Of a stretch of DNA of 64,000 nucleotides, positions 1-9,660 are shown one piece after another (the stretch's first letter is position 1; every line of letters begins with the position of its first letter). The stretch spans positions 124,001-188,000 of the forward strand of contig NZ_RSFW01000013.1 in assembly GCF_003937825.1 (NCBI RefSeq), written 5' to 3'. Under the pieces are notes generated by a model that had not been told where the DNA came from, did no database searches, and was given only the letters and a program-made list of their open reading frames with translations. A program made the position numbers and the translations under genes. Origin of the DNA: Mesobacillus subterraneus. Its GTDB lineage: Bacteria; Bacillota; Bacilli; Bacillales; Cytobacillaceae.

Positions 1-63
1 CCCCCGGTGTTAGACTTTAAGAGTAAGCAATAGTAAACAGACAATTAAGGGGGTTTTGGATTG

Positions 64-1368
64 ATGAAAAAGAAAGCGTTTTCCTCTGTGATCTCTTTGG
101 CTCTGGCAGGCGGACTGATTTTAGCGGGCTGTTCTTCATCCACTGGTTCTTCAAGCGATACGAAATCTAGTGGAGATAAAACAGTCGTTAAAATGATGCA
201 TTTATGGCCGGAAGGAAGCTCTAATGCACAATTTACCATTGTGGATGACATTATCAAGGCTTATGAAAAAGAAAATCCTGATGTCGACATCCAGACTGAG
301 ATTTTGGGCAATGAGCAGTACAAAGAAAAGATCAAAGTACTATCTGCTTCAAATGAACTGCCTGATGTGGGAATCACCTGGGCAGCTGGATATATGAAGC
401 CTTTCGTTGATGGTAAAATGTTCGCTCCATTAGATGACATTGCCAAAGAAGACAATTTCGTTGCTGGCACGCTTGATGCTTTCTCAGTTGACGAAAAGCC
501 ATACGCTGTTCCACTTGAATTAAACATCACCCCGGTATATTACAACAAAGAGATTTTCAAAAAGTACAACCTTGAAGCACCAAAGACATATGACGAATTC
601 CTTAACGTCGTAGAAACACTTGCTAAAAACAAAGTGACACCGATCACTTTAGGAAACAAAGACCGCTGGACAGGTTCCATGTGGTATATGTACCTTGCTG
701 ACCGTATTGGCGGACCTGAGGCATTGAACAGTGCCATCAACCGTTCTGGAAGCTTTGAAGATCCAGCCCTGGTAAAGGCTGCTGAAGAAATTGATAAACT
801 CGTGAAGATGGGCGCATTCGTTAAAGGCTACAACGGCCTTTCAAACGATGAAGCAAAAGGCTACTTCATGAATGAGCAGGCTGCTATGTACTTAATGGCT
901 ACATGGGAATTGCCTAACTATACAACGACTCCTGATGTCTCTCAGGAATTCAAGGACAAAGTCGGTTACTTCAAGTTCCCTACCTATGAAGGCGGAAAAG
1001 GCGATATCGACAGCTATGTAGGCGGACCTGGTGTCGGATTGTTTGTATCTGAACAATCCAAAGTGAAAGCTGAAGCGAAAGAATTCGTCTCTTACCTGGT
1101 GGAAGAATGGGGCAAGCGTTCCGTTGTTGATGCTGGAGTCATCCCGGCTACAGTAGTGGATACATCCGATGGCGAGCTTCACCCAATGTACATTGACATC
1201 CTGAATGACTTGGGAGACGCGACGAACCTTACTCTATATGCAGATGTTCAGATGTCTGCCGGTGTAGCCGATGTTCACTTGAACCAGATTCAAGCATTAT
1301 TCGGCGGACAAACAACACCTGAAAAGTTTGCAAAAACGCAAGAAGACGCACTTGCTGCTGAGAAATAA
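64..1368 (+). CDS. Sugar ABC transporter substrate-binding lipoprotein
   Basis: This is an extracellular solute-binding protein of the carbohydrate family 1 type (434 aa), the lipid-anchored receptor of an ABC importer. The N-terminus has a lysine-rich signal peptide ending in the lipobox LAGC, so Cys23 is the likely lipidated residue. An in-frame TTG lies at 61, but the AAGGGGG ribosome site at 47-53 suits the ATG at 64 better. Two MalF/MalG-type permease genes follow in the same direction, 74 and 14 bp apart. No ATPase gene is present, so a shared MsmX-like ATPase elsewhere probably powers it. The substrate cannot be read from sequence. The xylose and GH43 genes nearby suggest a plant oligosaccharide. 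The promoter lies outside the window. Confidence 0.9.
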   Translation: MKKKAFSSVISLALAGGLILAGCSSSTGSSSDTKSSGDKTVVKMMHLWPEGSSNAQFTIVDDIIKAYEKENPDVDIQTEILGNEQYKEKIKVLSASNELPDVGITWAAGYMKPFVDGKMFAPLDDIAKEDNFVAGTLDAFSVDEKPYAVPLELNITPVYYNKEIFKKYNLEAPKTYDEFLNVVETLAKNKVTPITLGNKDRWTGSMWYMYLADRIGGPEALNSAINRSGSFEDPALVKAAEEIDKLVKMGAFVKGYNGLSNDEAKGYFMNEQAAMYLMATWELPNYTTTPDVSQEFKDKVGYFKFPTYEGGKGDIDSYVGGPGVGLFVSEQSKVKAEAKEFVSYLVEEWGKRSVVDAGVIPATVVDTSDGELHPMYIDILNDLGDATNLTLYADVQMSAGVADVHLNQIQALFGGQTTPEKFAKTQEDALAAEK

Positions 1369-1442
1369 TACTTGCTTGGAAAGAGGGCATATTGCTGATG
1401 AATATGCCCTCTTCTTTATAGAAAGGAAGGCGGCTAACCACC

Positions 1443-2321
1443 ATGAAAAATGTTATGTCGAATAAATACGTGATCGCCCTTTACACGCTTCCAGCATTAC
1501 TTCTTATCCTCACCCTTATCTATATTCCAATTGTATTATCAGGCTATTACGGTTTCATGGATTGGGACGGAATCGGTCAGATGACCTTCATTGGAATGGA
1601 TAACTATATTACCCTGGTTCAGGATAAAATGTTCTGGACAAGTACCTGGCATTCTTTTCTCCTGGCCATTTTCTCCACGGCAAGCTTGCTGCTGTACCTG
1701 GCCATTTCCCTGGTTTTAGCCAGTAAAATCAAAGGTTCGGATTTATTGAGGAAAATTTACTTAATTCCTATGTTATTATCCTCCGTTGCCATCGCCCAGC
1801 TGTGGATGAAAATCTTCGATCCAACGAACGGTATGGCCAACAAGTTACTTGAAATGTTTGGTGTGGAGAATACACCTATTTGGCTGGCAGACCCCGACAT
1901 TGCCCTTTATGCCATCTTCATCCCGGTAATCTGGCAGTATGCAGGCTTTTATATTCTCATTTATTATGCAGCATTGAAGAACGTACCTGACGAGATCATT
2001 GAAGCAGCGAAAATTGACGGCGCCAGCTCTTTGCAGATCGCTTATAAAATAAAACTGCCTCTGATTTCTGGAGTTTTCAAAGTGACGATCATGCTGGCAG
2101 TAGTCGGATCACTGAAATACTTTGATTTGATTTATGTCATGACCGGCGGAGGTCCGAACGGAGCAAGTGAAGTAATGGCTTCGTACATGTACAAAGAAGC
2201 GTTTAAATTGAATAATTTCGGTTATGGCAGTGCCATCGGCTTTGGCTTGCTGGTGATTGCACTCTTCATGACCTGGTTAATATCGAAACTGACGAAATCT
2301 AAAGATGATGTTCAATTTTAA
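1443..2321 (+). CDS. Sugar ABC transporter permease, MalF type
   Basis: This is an inner-membrane permease of the binding-protein-dependent family (292 aa, about six membrane helices). The cytoplasmic EAA loop that docks the ATPase is visible as EAAKIDGASSLQIAYKIKLP in the C-terminal third. The ATG at 1443 has an upstream AGGAAGG site. The gene sits between the binding protein and the second permease and should form a heterodimeric channel with the latter. The family call is firm; the sugar is unknown. Confidence 0.9.
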   Translation: MKNVMSNKYVIALYTLPALLLILTLIYIPIVLSGYYGFMDWDGIGQMTFIGMDNYITLVQDKMFWTSTWHSFLLAIFSTASLLLYLAISLVLASKIKGSDLLRKIYLIPMLLSSVAIAQLWMKIFDPTNGMANKLLEMFGVENTPIWLADPDIALYAIFIPVIWQYAGFYILIYYAALKNVPDEIIEAAKIDGASSLQIAYKIKLPLISGVFKVTIMLAVVGSLKYFDLIYVMTGGGPNGASEVMASYMYKEAFKLNNFGYGSAIGFGLLVIALFMTWLISKLTKSKDDVQF

Positions 2322-2335
2322 GGGAGTGAAACAGA

Positions 2336-3229
2336 ATGAGTGAGCTTAGTACACAACCAGCAGCAACAACCTTTTCCGCACCCCATAAAACAAAGAAATC
2401 GTACTTGAACAAAATCGGATTCGGATTTCTTTATCTCATATTAGGGTTATTTGCTGTCATTCAAATTTACCCGCTGATTTGGCTGCTGTTCTTCTCATTG
2501 AAAACCAATCAAGAAGTATTCGGAATGTCACCTTTCTCTCTGCCCCAAGACCCACAGTGGGGCAACTATACAAAGGCCTGGACTTCAGGTAATATTGGCG
2601 TCTATTTCTTCAACAGTGTCTGGGTCACTGTTTTATCCGTAGCCCTGACCATCATCCTGGCCAGTTTCGTGACATTTGCCGTTACACGGATGAACTGGAA
2701 GCTTAGCGGCCTTGTACTAGGATTATTCCTTGTCGCCTATATGATTCCATTGCATTCGACCTTGATTCCCTTGTTCAATATGTACAACCGTGCGGGTTTA
2801 ATCAATAGCCCTGTATCGCTTGTCTTATCGTATACAGCTTTTAACCTGCCATTAACGATTATGATTTTACTTGGGTTTTACAGAACCTTCCCGCGTGAAA
2901 TTGAGGAAGCTGCTGTCATGGATGGCTGTTCGGTTCACCGGATCTTCTTCCAGATCACCCTGCCGATGACTGTCCCTGTCCTATCGACAACGGCGATCAT
3001 CAATATGATTTACAACTGGAATGAATTTGTGTTTGTGAACACGTTTATCAGTTCAGACAACTGGAAGACGCTGACGGTCGGGATTAATAACTTCGTAGGA
3101 CAATATTTGACAGATTGGGGAGCGATTGGAGCGACCCTGGTCATTAGTATCGTACCAATCCTGCTGGCTTTCTTGTTCTTAAGTGACAAGATTGTTGAGG
3201 GGATGGCTGCTGGTTCGGTGAAGGGTTGA
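2336..3229 (+). CDS. Sugar ABC transporter permease, MalG type
   Basis: This is the second permease of the importer (297 aa), of the CUT1 MalG class. It has a soluble N-terminal stretch of about 25 residues, six predicted helices, and an EAA loop starting EEAAVMDGCSVHRIFF. It begins 14 bp after the preceding permease behind an AAGGGAGTG site, so the two are translationally close. It is the last gene of this operon; a stem-loop terminator follows at 3347-3420. No ATPase gene follows. Confidence 0.9.
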   Translation: MSELSTQPAATTFSAPHKTKKSYLNKIGFGFLYLILGLFAVIQIYPLIWLLFFSLKTNQEVFGMSPFSLPQDPQWGNYTKAWTSGNIGVYFFNSVWVTVLSVALTIILASFVTFAVTRMNWKLSGLVLGLFLVAYMIPLHSTLIPLFNMYNRAGLINSPVSLVLSYTAFNLPLTIMILLGFYRTFPREIEEAAVMDGCSVHRIFFQITLPMTVPVLSTTAIINMIYNWNEFVFVNTFISSDNWKTLTVGINNFVGQYLTDWGAIGATLVISIVPILLAFLFLSDKIVEGMAAGSVKG

Positions 3230-3346
3230 TTCTGTTAGGAGTATTGGGATCTACTAGTCTATGGTAAAAGTCAATCGGACCAGGTATGGATGGAATCAAA
3301 TGAATGTCCGTTGGTAAGATTAACAGGTTCATATTATAATTTTGTA

Positions 3347-3420
3347 CAAGAAAATCCCTCCTTCTGTTTGGTTGTGTCGACATAATTATTACCAGAGAGG
3401 GATTTTCTTGTTTTTATTTT
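3347..3420 (+). terminator. Intrinsic terminator of the sugar ABC operon
   Basis: The arms CAAGAAAATCCCTC (3347-3360) and GAGGGATTTTCTTG (3397-3410) are perfect 14-bp complements around a 36-nt loop, followed by TTTTTATTTT. The loop is unusually long, but stem and T-tract support termination on the + strand. Confidence 0.75.
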
Positions 3421-3449
3421 ATACATTACTATTGAATTTTTTAATCAGA

Positions 3450-3581
3450 GTTGATTGGAGTGGAAGGCGCGAAGACTCCTGCGGGATCAGCTGGACAGGT
3501 GAGACCCCACAGGAGCGAATAGCGACGAGGAGGCTCACCGCCAGCCCCGCGGAAAGCGAAGCGCCTGAAATGGAAATCAAC
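3450..3581. repeat. Dispersed ~130-bp Bacillaceae repeat, copy 1
   Basis: This is a GC-rich non-coding segment bounded by GTTGATT and AATCAAC, with internal blocks GACTCCTGCGGGA, GACGAGGAGGCTCACCG and CCCCGCGGAAAGCGAAGCG. A diverged copy lies in opposite orientation at 9782-9913. Sequences of this kind are scattered through many Bacillaceae genomes; I know them by appearance only. Function is unknown; it may be a structured or mobile palindromic element. Confidence 0.75.
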
Positions 3582-3628
3582 GGACCTTTTATATTAAACA
3601 GTTCCAGATTAATAGGTTTGACACATAG

Positions 3629-3690
3629 AAAGGATCCATTGGATTGTTCACAACTACTCTGTAAACAGTCCTCCGGATCCTTTTAATTTT
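3629..3690. terminator. Possible bidirectional terminator between converging genes
   Basis: AAAGGATCC (3629-3637) and GGATCCTTT (3675-3683) are complementary with a 37-nt loop, and the + side continues into a T-rich tail. It lies just beyond the stop of the minus-strand yesL-like gene and downstream of the plus-strand operon. Confidence 0.5.
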
Positions 3691-3708
3691 CAACTATTAA
3701 TATATTCA

Positions 3709-4332
3709 TTATTCAACCATGCTTCTCTTCCTGTTCATCTTGCTAAAAACGAGATAACCGGCGGACATGATGATGGCGGCAATGAGACTTCCGCCGAAGA
3801 AGAAGCCTAGAGCAGGAATAAATTTTACTACAAATAGTACTGCCAGGATTCCTGTGATCATCACTAGATTTTCAATTGGGTTAATAAGCATCATCAGGAA
3901 TGAATTTCGAACCATTTGGAACAACTTCAGCTCATAGTGAACATAGACCGGGAATAGATAGAAAATGGTTAAGATCGCTGCAAACATGAACAAGTAGATG
4001 GGAATCTGAATGACACTTGTAAAACCGACTCCTGAGCTCTTTACGAAAACGAGGTTAAAAGCAATAAGTCCTCCCACTGCTAGGACGAGCAATCCCAACC
4101 CGTTGCTGCGGAAAAATTCCGTTTTCCAGGTTGTCCAAAAAGTCCTGAAAATCGGGATCTCGGATTCCCCTTTCAGCCATTTGCGAATGATGGTAAACAT
4201 CGCAATTGTCGCCGGGAAAAAGCCCAAGACAATGAGACCTGCAAGTGAGAACGCCATCCATAGTAAATTTAAATAGGCAAATTTCGTGATCCATTCCGTT
4301 GCTGCGTAAGCCCGATTTGCCAGTGTATTCAT
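3709..4332 (-). CDS. YesL-family (DUF624) membrane protein
   Basis: This 207-aa protein with about five hydrophobic segments matches the YesL/DUF624 family, which is commonly encoded beside carbohydrate ABC importers and glycan-degradation genes in Bacillaceae. The biochemical role of the family is not established. The start has a GGGAGGG site. It is encoded convergently with the sugar ABC operon, which fits the usual genomic association but not co-transcription. A 151-bp gap separates it from the aldo/keto reductase upstream. Confidence 0.8.
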   Translation of the reverse strand: MNTLANRAYAATEWITKFAYLNLLWMAFSLAGLIVLGFFPATIAMFTIIRKWLKGESEIPIFRTFWTTWKTEFFRSNGLGLLVLAVGGLIAFNLVFVKSSGVGFTSVIQIPIYLFMFAAILTIFYLFPVYVHYELKLFQMVRNSFLMMLINPIENLVMITGILAVLFVVKFIPALGFFFGGSLIAAIIMSAGYLVFSKMNRKRSMVE

Positions 4333-4483
4333 CCAATCCCTCCCACCAAAAACATGAACAGGTGATTCCAGCCATTCCTATTCTAGTTCTCGCATATGCT
4401 ACGGTAAAACGCCAGAAAACATTTTCACCCATGCTTCCATTATAATTCCTACGGCTAAAAGAAACACAAGAATTCTTGCTAGG

Positions 4484-5467
4484 TTAGTAAGGTCCTCTGA
4501 TAAAATCCTTCACGTTCTCCCGATAAAAACACTGCACCGTTTGCTTTTCTTCTTCTGTGAAAGGCTTCGTTTCCAGCGCCAACAGGTTATCCTGGACTTG
4601 CCCAACGTTTTTAAAGCCAGGAATGATGCAGGTAATTTCTTTATGATCGAGAATCCAGCGTAATGCTGCACTTGCCATGGATGGTCGTTCTTCTGCAATC
4701 CACTTCAGCTGGTCAGCTAATTCCACGCCTTTTCGGAACCCAAGACCGGCAAATGTTTCGCCAACATTAAAGGCCTCTCCATTTTCGTTAAAACGGCGGT
4801 GATCATCCTCTTCAAATTCATGCCCTGCCGTGAATTTGCCAGTCAGAAGCCCGCTAGCAAGCGGCAGCCGGACGAGCAATCCAACTCCTTTTTGATGAGC
4901 CTGAGGAATCAATGTTTCCAGGGGTTTCTGGCGGAATAGATTAAAGATGATCTGCAGGCTTTTGACATTTGGGTTTTCCAGGCTGATCAGCCCTTCTTCC
5001 ACCGTTTCGACACTGACACCATAATTGCGGATTTTCCCTTCTTCCTGAAGACGGTCGAGCACCTCAAAGACACTGCCATCCCTCAAAATCTCTGTAGCCG
5101 GGCAATGGATTTGATACAAGTCAATCGCTTCTCTGTTCAATCGGCGCAGACTATCTTCACAATAAGACCGGACTGTTTCATAGCTGTAGTTTTTCGGATC
5201 AAATATATCACCCTTGCGGCAAAACTTTGTCGCGATATAAATCTGATTTTCCTTCCCTTTCGTGGCCTTGGCGAGTAACTCTTCGCTATGTCCATCTCCA
5301 TACACATCTGCTGTATCGAAAAAGTTAACACCCTGGTCCATCGCATATTCAAGAGATTGCAATGCTTCTGCATCACTGGTCTTTCCCCATGACCCGCCGA
5401 TTGCCCATGTTCCAAAGCTCACTTCACTGATTTTGATCCCGGTATTGCCTAATTCACGATATTTCAT
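4484..5467 (-). CDS. Aldo/keto reductase
   Basis: This is a 327-aa NAD(P)H-dependent oxidoreductase of the aldo/keto reductase superfamily, cytosolic. The catalytic tetrad is visible: Asp and Tyr in FFDTADVYG, Lys in YIATKFC and His in LYQIHCP. The C-terminal IIPGFKNVGQVQDNL segment matches the cofactor-binding end of the family. An AAGGAGATGACGGA ribosome site precedes the ATG. It is the last gene of the minus-strand run xylA-xylB-galM-AKR and probably handles a sugar aldehyde, but the substrate is not predictable. Confidence 0.9.
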   Translation of the reverse strand: MKYRELGNTGIKISEVSFGTWAIGGSWGKTSDAEALQSLEYAMDQGVNFFDTADVYGDGHSEELLAKATKGKENQIYIATKFCRKGDIFDPKNYSYETVRSYCEDSLRRLNREAIDLYQIHCPATEILRDGSVFEVLDRLQEEGKIRNYGVSVETVEEGLISLENPNVKSLQIIFNLFRQKPLETLIPQAHQKGVGLLVRLPLASGLLTGKFTAGHEFEEDDHRRFNENGEAFNVGETFAGLGFRKGVELADQLKWIAEERPSMASAALRWILDHKEITCIIPGFKNVGQVQDNLLALETKPFTEEEKQTVQCFYRENVKDFIRGPY

Positions 5468-5484
5468 TCCGTCATCTCCTTACA

Positions 5485-5530
5485 CTTAATCTTCAATACC
5501 AAACTTTTATCTTGTGGCTGATGAATCCAT
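5485..5530 (-). repeat. Duplicated remnant of the galM 3' end
   Basis: The 3' end of galM (about 5535-5575) is repeated with a 51-bp offset immediately downstream. Read on the minus strand the extra copy encodes SSATR, a stop, then KFGIED and a second stop, against SSVTRYKFGIED in galM itself. The 51-bp step equals 17 codons, so this looks like an in-frame tandem duplication that later decayed. Confidence 0.8.
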
Positions 5531-5536
5531 CATTAC

Positions 5537-6574
5537 TTAATCTTCAATACCAAACTTATATCTTGTGACTGAAGAATACATCTCACCTTTTTCAAGAACC
5601 ATCGATGGAAAATTAGGATGGTGGATGCTATCAGGATAAGCCTGCGTTTCGAGACAAATGCCCAGATACTTTCTGGAAGGGACACCTCTGAAGTCTCCTT
5701 CTGCTTTCAATGAGTTGCCGGAGTAAACCACAACGGCCGGTTCATCACTTTCAACCGTCAGGGTACGTCCGCTTTCGGGGTCCTTCAGGACAATCTCATG
5801 ATCATGATTTTTATCTAATATATATGGATGGTCATATCCCTGTCCTACAAGCACATTTTGCGGATAATCCGATTCAGCTCCTCTTTTTACCGTACCACCT
5901 TTTGTAAAATCAAATGGCGTATCATTGACTTCCATAATACGTCCGGTCGGCAGGAATTCCTTGTCCAACTCTAAAACACGTGAACTTTTTAGATGTAGAG
6001 AATGATTCAAAACATCCCTTTTCAAATTGCCGCTTAGATTAAAATAGGAGTGATTGGTGGCAGTCAACAGAGTTTTTTGATCACTTTGAGCCCGATAGTG
6101 GATCGATAACTCATTGTCGTTAGTCAGCCTGTAAGTTACTTCTATGTACAGATTTCCCGGATAGCCTTCTTCTCCATCTCTGCTTAAATAGGAAAACAGA
6201 ACACCGTCTTCCATCACCTTTGCATCCCATACCACCTTGCCAAAGCCCTTCAATCCGCCATGAAGATGATTGGTGTTATCATTTTGGGCCAGAGTGAAAC
6301 TTTGCCCTTCAAGTTCAAAACTGCCGCCTTTTATGCGGCCTGCCACCCGCCCGACAACAGCGCCGAGAAAATAAGGATCGTTCACATACTCATCAAGCGT
6401 ATCATGGCCGAGGACAATATTTTCAATCATTCCGTCTGCGTCTGGAACATTAATTCGGGTGATAATACAGCCATAATTAATGACCGTCACTTCCATCTCT
6501 TCGTCATTTTTTAAAGTAAATGAATAGACCGACTGGCTGCCAATCTGGCCAAATCTTTCTTTCAAAACTTCCAT
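5537..6574 (-). CDS. galM: Aldose 1-epimerase (mutarotase)
   Basis: This 345-aa cytosolic enzyme interconverts alpha and beta anomers of aldoses, supplying the right anomer to downstream kinases or isomerases. Family motifs are visible: NHLHGG, the catalytic His in HSYFNLSG, GYDHPYIL and the C-terminal catalytic Glu in LETQAYPDS. Length is typical. The ATG follows GAGAGGAGG. It lies downstream of xylB after a terminator-like hairpin, which fits a role in xylose entry. A decayed copy of its own C-terminal codons follows the stop. Confidence 0.92.
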   Translation of the reverse strand: MEVLKERFGQIGSQSVYSFTLKNDEEMEVTVINYGCIITRINVPDADGMIENIVLGHDTLDEYVNDPYFLGAVVGRVAGRIKGGSFELEGQSFTLAQNDNTNHLHGGLKGFGKVVWDAKVMEDGVLFSYLSRDGEEGYPGNLYIEVTYRLTNDNELSIHYRAQSDQKTLLTATNHSYFNLSGNLKRDVLNHSLHLKSSRVLELDKEFLPTGRIMEVNDTPFDFTKGGTVKRGAESDYPQNVLVGQGYDHPYILDKNHDHEIVLKDPESGRTLTVESDEPAVVVYSGNSLKAEGDFRGVPSRKYLGICLETQAYPDSIHHPNFPSMVLEKGEMYSSVTRYKFGIED

Positions 6575-6593
6575 GCAAATCCTCCTCTCTTTT

Positions 6594-6621
6594 AAGAAAA
6601 AGAAAGCCCCACATAGTGGGG
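6594..6621 (-). terminator. Terminator after xylB
   Basis: On the minus strand CCCC-ACTATGT-GGGG forms a short hairpin (6607-6621) followed by GCTTTCTTTTTCTT. It directly follows the xylB stop, and galM begins 20 bp beyond, so termination is probably partial. Confidence 0.55.
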
Positions 6622-6635
6622 AATGTCTATTTAGA

Positions 6636-8135
6636 TTATCTTCTGAATTCTTTTAACTGGTCATTAAGCGTCCTGGTCTGCGTGTATACATTTTGATAAA
6701 CCGAAAAGAGTTTCTGATATTTTTCTACATTTTCGGGAATCGGTTCATAAGTTTTGGCAACCTGGATAAATGCTGCGGCGCAATCCTTCAATGATGGATA
6801 CCAGCCGCATCCATATGCAGCGAGCATCGCCGCTCCCATACCTGGCCCCTGTTCACTTGTCAGCTTTTCAATCTTCGCATTGAAGATATCTGCCTGCATT
6901 TGCAGCCATGTTTCATTTTTAGCTCCGCCGCCGATTGAGATGATCGATTCGATCGTCTTTCCGCTGCTTCTAAAAATCTCGATGGATTCATTCAAAGAGA
7001 AGGTAATTCCCTCGAGCACTGCGCGTGCAAAATGCTTGCGCTCATGCGAGGCATCAATGCCAATGAAGCTCCCGCGAATCGCTGAATCGGCATGCGGCGT
7101 TCTTTCCCCTACGACATATGGAGTAAATAACAGCCCGTCGCTGCCAGCCGGGACCTCAGCCACTCCCTCTAAAAACTGGTCAAAAGCTTCCTGTTTTGCA
7201 AAGGTATCCTTGAACCAGCTCAAGCTGTAGCCAGCCGCCAGCGTAACACCCATCGTGTAATAGGCGTTTTCTTCCCCATGGTTAAAATAATGAACTTTTC
7301 CTGCAAAATCGAGGTCATTTCTTTCTTCATAAGATAGGACAACACCAGAAGTACCGATGCTGCATAAGCTCTTTCCTTCCGATAAGATCCCGGAGCCAAT
7401 TGCGCCGCACGCATTATCTGCACCTCCGGCAAACACTTTTGTTCCTTCTGCTAATCCGGTTGCCTCAGCAAATCCAGAGGAAATGGCGCCAACGAATTCA
7501 TGGGATTCCACTAATGGCGGGCAGAACTCAGAAGGAAGATCAAATGCATTCAAAATCTCCTGGCTCCATTCCCGCTCAGCAACATTTAACAGTAAAGTTC
7601 CGGCCGCATCCGAGTAGTCCATGTGAATTTCACCCGTGATCCGATATCGCAAGTAATCTTTAGGGAGCAGGAAAGTGCTGGCACGTTCAAAGAGTTGCGG
7701 CTCATTTTCCTTCACCCAAAGAATTTTTGGTAAAGTGAAGCCCTCCAGAGCAGGGTTCTTTGTTACTTCCAAGAGGCGCTGTTTGCCAACAACCTGAACA
7801 ATTTCCTCACATTGTTTCGTTGTTCTCGTATCATTCCATAAAATTGCATTCCTTACTACCTGATGATTTTCATCTAATAAAACGAGGCCGTGCATTTGCC
7901 CGGAAAAACTGATGCCTTCAATCTCATTTACGTCACCCTCAAATTCCTCTAACAGCTCCACAAGGCCAGCAGTCGTTTTTTCAACCCATTCTTCAGGGTT
8001 TTGTTCACTATAACCGGACTTCTCAATGATCAGTGGATAAGATTTAGAGACTTCCGTGGACACTTCTCCATTTTGATTGACAAGCAAGATTTTGACCGCG
8101 CTGGTACCAAGGTCCACACCGATGACATATTTCAT
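6636..8135 (-). CDS. xylB: Xylulokinase
   Basis: This 499-aa FGGY-family kinase phosphorylates D-xylulose to D-xylulose 5-phosphate for the pentose phosphate pathway. The N-terminal phosphate-binding loop GVDLGTSAVKILLVN, the LWNDTRT segment, the adenosine-site GTSGVVLS and the C-terminal GGGAKN motif are all present. Length is standard for XylB. An AGGAGG site precedes the ATG. It follows xylA by 107 bp with an intervening hairpin, as in the B. subtilis xylAB operon. Confidence 0.96.
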   Translation of the reverse strand: MKYVIGVDLGTSAVKILLVNQNGEVSTEVSKSYPLIIEKSGYSEQNPEEWVEKTTAGLVELLEEFEGDVNEIEGISFSGQMHGLVLLDENHQVVRNAILWNDTRTTKQCEEIVQVVGKQRLLEVTKNPALEGFTLPKILWVKENEPQLFERASTFLLPKDYLRYRITGEIHMDYSDAAGTLLLNVAEREWSQEILNAFDLPSEFCPPLVESHEFVGAISSGFAEATGLAEGTKVFAGGADNACGAIGSGILSEGKSLCSIGTSGVVLSYEERNDLDFAGKVHYFNHGEENAYYTMGVTLAAGYSLSWFKDTFAKQEAFDQFLEGVAEVPAGSDGLLFTPYVVGERTPHADSAIRGSFIGIDASHERKHFARAVLEGITFSLNESIEIFRSSGKTIESIISIGGGAKNETWLQMQADIFNAKIEKLTSEQGPGMGAAMLAAYGCGWYPSLKDCAAAFIQVAKTYEPIPENVEKYQKLFSVYQNVYTQTRTLNDQLKEFRR

Positions 8136-8155
8136 CGTGATCCTCCTATTCTATG

Positions 8156-8226
8156 AAAAATGGGGCTGTCTAACAGGGCTGGCCCCTCTAGTAAGGACTT
8201 ACCACTTCTCTTTTTAGACAACCCCA
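8156..8226 (-). terminator. xylA-xylB intercistronic terminator
   Basis: On the minus strand GGGGTTGTCTAA pairs with TTAGACAGCCCC (one G-U pair) around a long loop, followed by ATTTTT. It lies between xylA and xylB, so it may attenuate xylB or stabilise the xylA message. Confidence 0.65.
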
Positions 8227-8242
8227 ATGTTTATATGAAAGA

Positions 8243-9574
8243 TTAGACTCTTACACTTGAAAGTGTTTCAAGTAAGTACTGGTTGATGACCGCTTTTAAG
8301 CGCTCTGTTCTGCCAGACTGGTTTTTAATTTCAGTTAGCTGGTGAGCGTATTCTTCCAGTTCACGGAAGTTCGTTTTGCCTTCTGCGATCTTTAGGCCGA
8401 TTCCTGTTGTGTAGCTGCTGTAGCGCTCTTCAACGAAGCTATCAAGAACTTTATCTTCTATTAATTTGTTTGCTACTTTCAGGCCGACCGCGAATGCATC
8501 CATTCCCGCAATGTGGGCATGGAAAAGATCTTCCGGCTCAAATGAACCCCTTCTTACCTTTGCATCGAAGTTCAGGCCGCCGCTGCCCAATCCGCCATTT
8601 TTCAGAATTTCATACATTGCCAGTGTGTTCGTATACAAATCTGTCGGGAATTCGTCTGTATCCCATCCAAGCAATGTATCGCCTTGGTTGGCATCCACTG
8701 AACCTAGCATTCCGTTGATTCGCGCTGTTCTTAGTTCATGTTCAAAAGTATGGCCAGCAAGTGTAGCGTGGTTCGCTTCGATATTGAACTTGAAGTAGTC
8801 CGTCAAATCGTATTTTTGCAAGAATCCCAGACCAGTAGCGACATCAAAGTCATATTGGTGTTTCGTAGGCTCCTTTGGTTTTGGCTCGATCAGGAATGGA
8901 ACATTCAAGCCGATTTCTTTTGCATAGTCGACTGCCATATGGAAGAAACGGGCGAGGTTATCCTGCTCAAGCTTCATATCGGTGTTAAGCAGTGTTTCAT
9001 AGCCTTCACGGCCGCCCCAGAATACATAGTTTTGGGCACCAAGTTCCTTTGCCACTTCCAGGCCTTTTTTCACCTTCGCTGCAGAGTATGCGAATACATC
9101 AGCATTTGGAGAAGTCGCGGCACCATGAGTATATCTTGGATTCGTGAACATATTAGCTGTATTCCAAAGCAGCTTGGTTTTGCTTGTTTCCATGTATTCT
9201 TTGATCATGGAGACAATCTTGTCCTGATTTTCGTTTGTTTCTTTTAAAGTACTTCCTTCTGGAGCGATGTCCACATCGTGGAAAGCAAAGAAAGGAACAT
9301 CCAATTTTTCAAAAAGTTCAAATGCCGCCTCAACACGAGCTTTGGCTAAATCCAGTCCCTGGTAACGATCCCATGAACGGATTGCTGTACCCACACCAAA
9401 TGGATCGGTGCCGTCAGCAGTGAAAGTGTGCCAGTATGCAACAGAGAAACGAAGAATTTCCTCCATCGTCTTCCCATGGATTTTTTCTTCCGGGTTATAA
9501 TATTTAAATGCAAAAGGATTGTTGGAGCCTGGACCTTCAAATTTGATTTTGTTTACTGATTCAAAATAAGCCAT
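8243..9574 (-). CDS. xylA: Xylose isomerase
   Basis: This 443-aa metal-dependent isomerase converts D-xylose to D-xylulose. The catalytic His/Asp pair is in FHDVDI, metal ligands are in [36 protein letters not shown] and GGLNFDAK, and the TIM-barrel lysine is in the EPKPK motif. It is the class II length common in Bacillaceae. GAGGAGG precedes the ATG. It is first in the minus-strand xyl run, transcribed from a promoter overlapped by a XylR-like operator. Confidence 0.97.
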   Translation of the reverse strand: MAYFESVNKIKFEGPGSNNPFAFKYYNPEEKIHGKTMEEILRFSVAYWHTFTADGTDPFGVGTAIRSWDRYQGLDLAKARVEAAFELFEKLDVPFFAFHDVDIAPEGSTLKETNENQDKIVSMIKEYMETSKTKLLWNTANMFTNPRYTHGAATSPNADVFAYSAAKVKKGLEVAKELGAQNYVFWGGREGYETLLNTDMKLEQDNLARFFHMAVDYAKEIGLNVPFLIEPKPKEPTKHQYDFDVATGLGFLQKYDLTDYFKFNIEANHATLAGHTFEHELRTARINGMLGSVDANQGDTLLGWDTDEFPTDLYTNTLAMYEILKNGGLGSGGLNFDAKVRRGSFEPEDLFHAHIAGMDAFAVGLKVANKLIEDKVLDSFVEERYSSYTTGIGLKIAEGKTNFRELEEYAHQLTEIKNQSGRTERLKAVINQYLLETLSSVRV

Positions 9575-9603
9575 GCCGTACTTCCTCCTCGTTTAAGTCA
9601 GTT

Positions 9604-9617
9604 TGTAAATGCTTACA
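9604..9617 (-). promoter_or_regulatory. Candidate catabolite-responsive element (cre) upstream of xylA
   Basis: The minus-strand sequence TGTAAGCATTTACA fits the CcpA cre consensus TGNAANCGNTNNCA at all but one fixed position. It lies between the xylA promoter and the start codon, where a cre would give CcpA-dependent repression, as known for B. subtilis xylA. Inferred from sequence only. Confidence 0.6.
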
Positions 9618-9660
9618 TAATTTTGTTTGTTAAAAAGATCTTTCTTGTGGTTACACTCAA

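Noticed and set aside
3342-3686. Open frame of 114 codons after the first sugar ABC operon
   Set aside because: It runs through a terminator and the ~130-bp dispersed repeat, with no ribosome site; considered non-coding.
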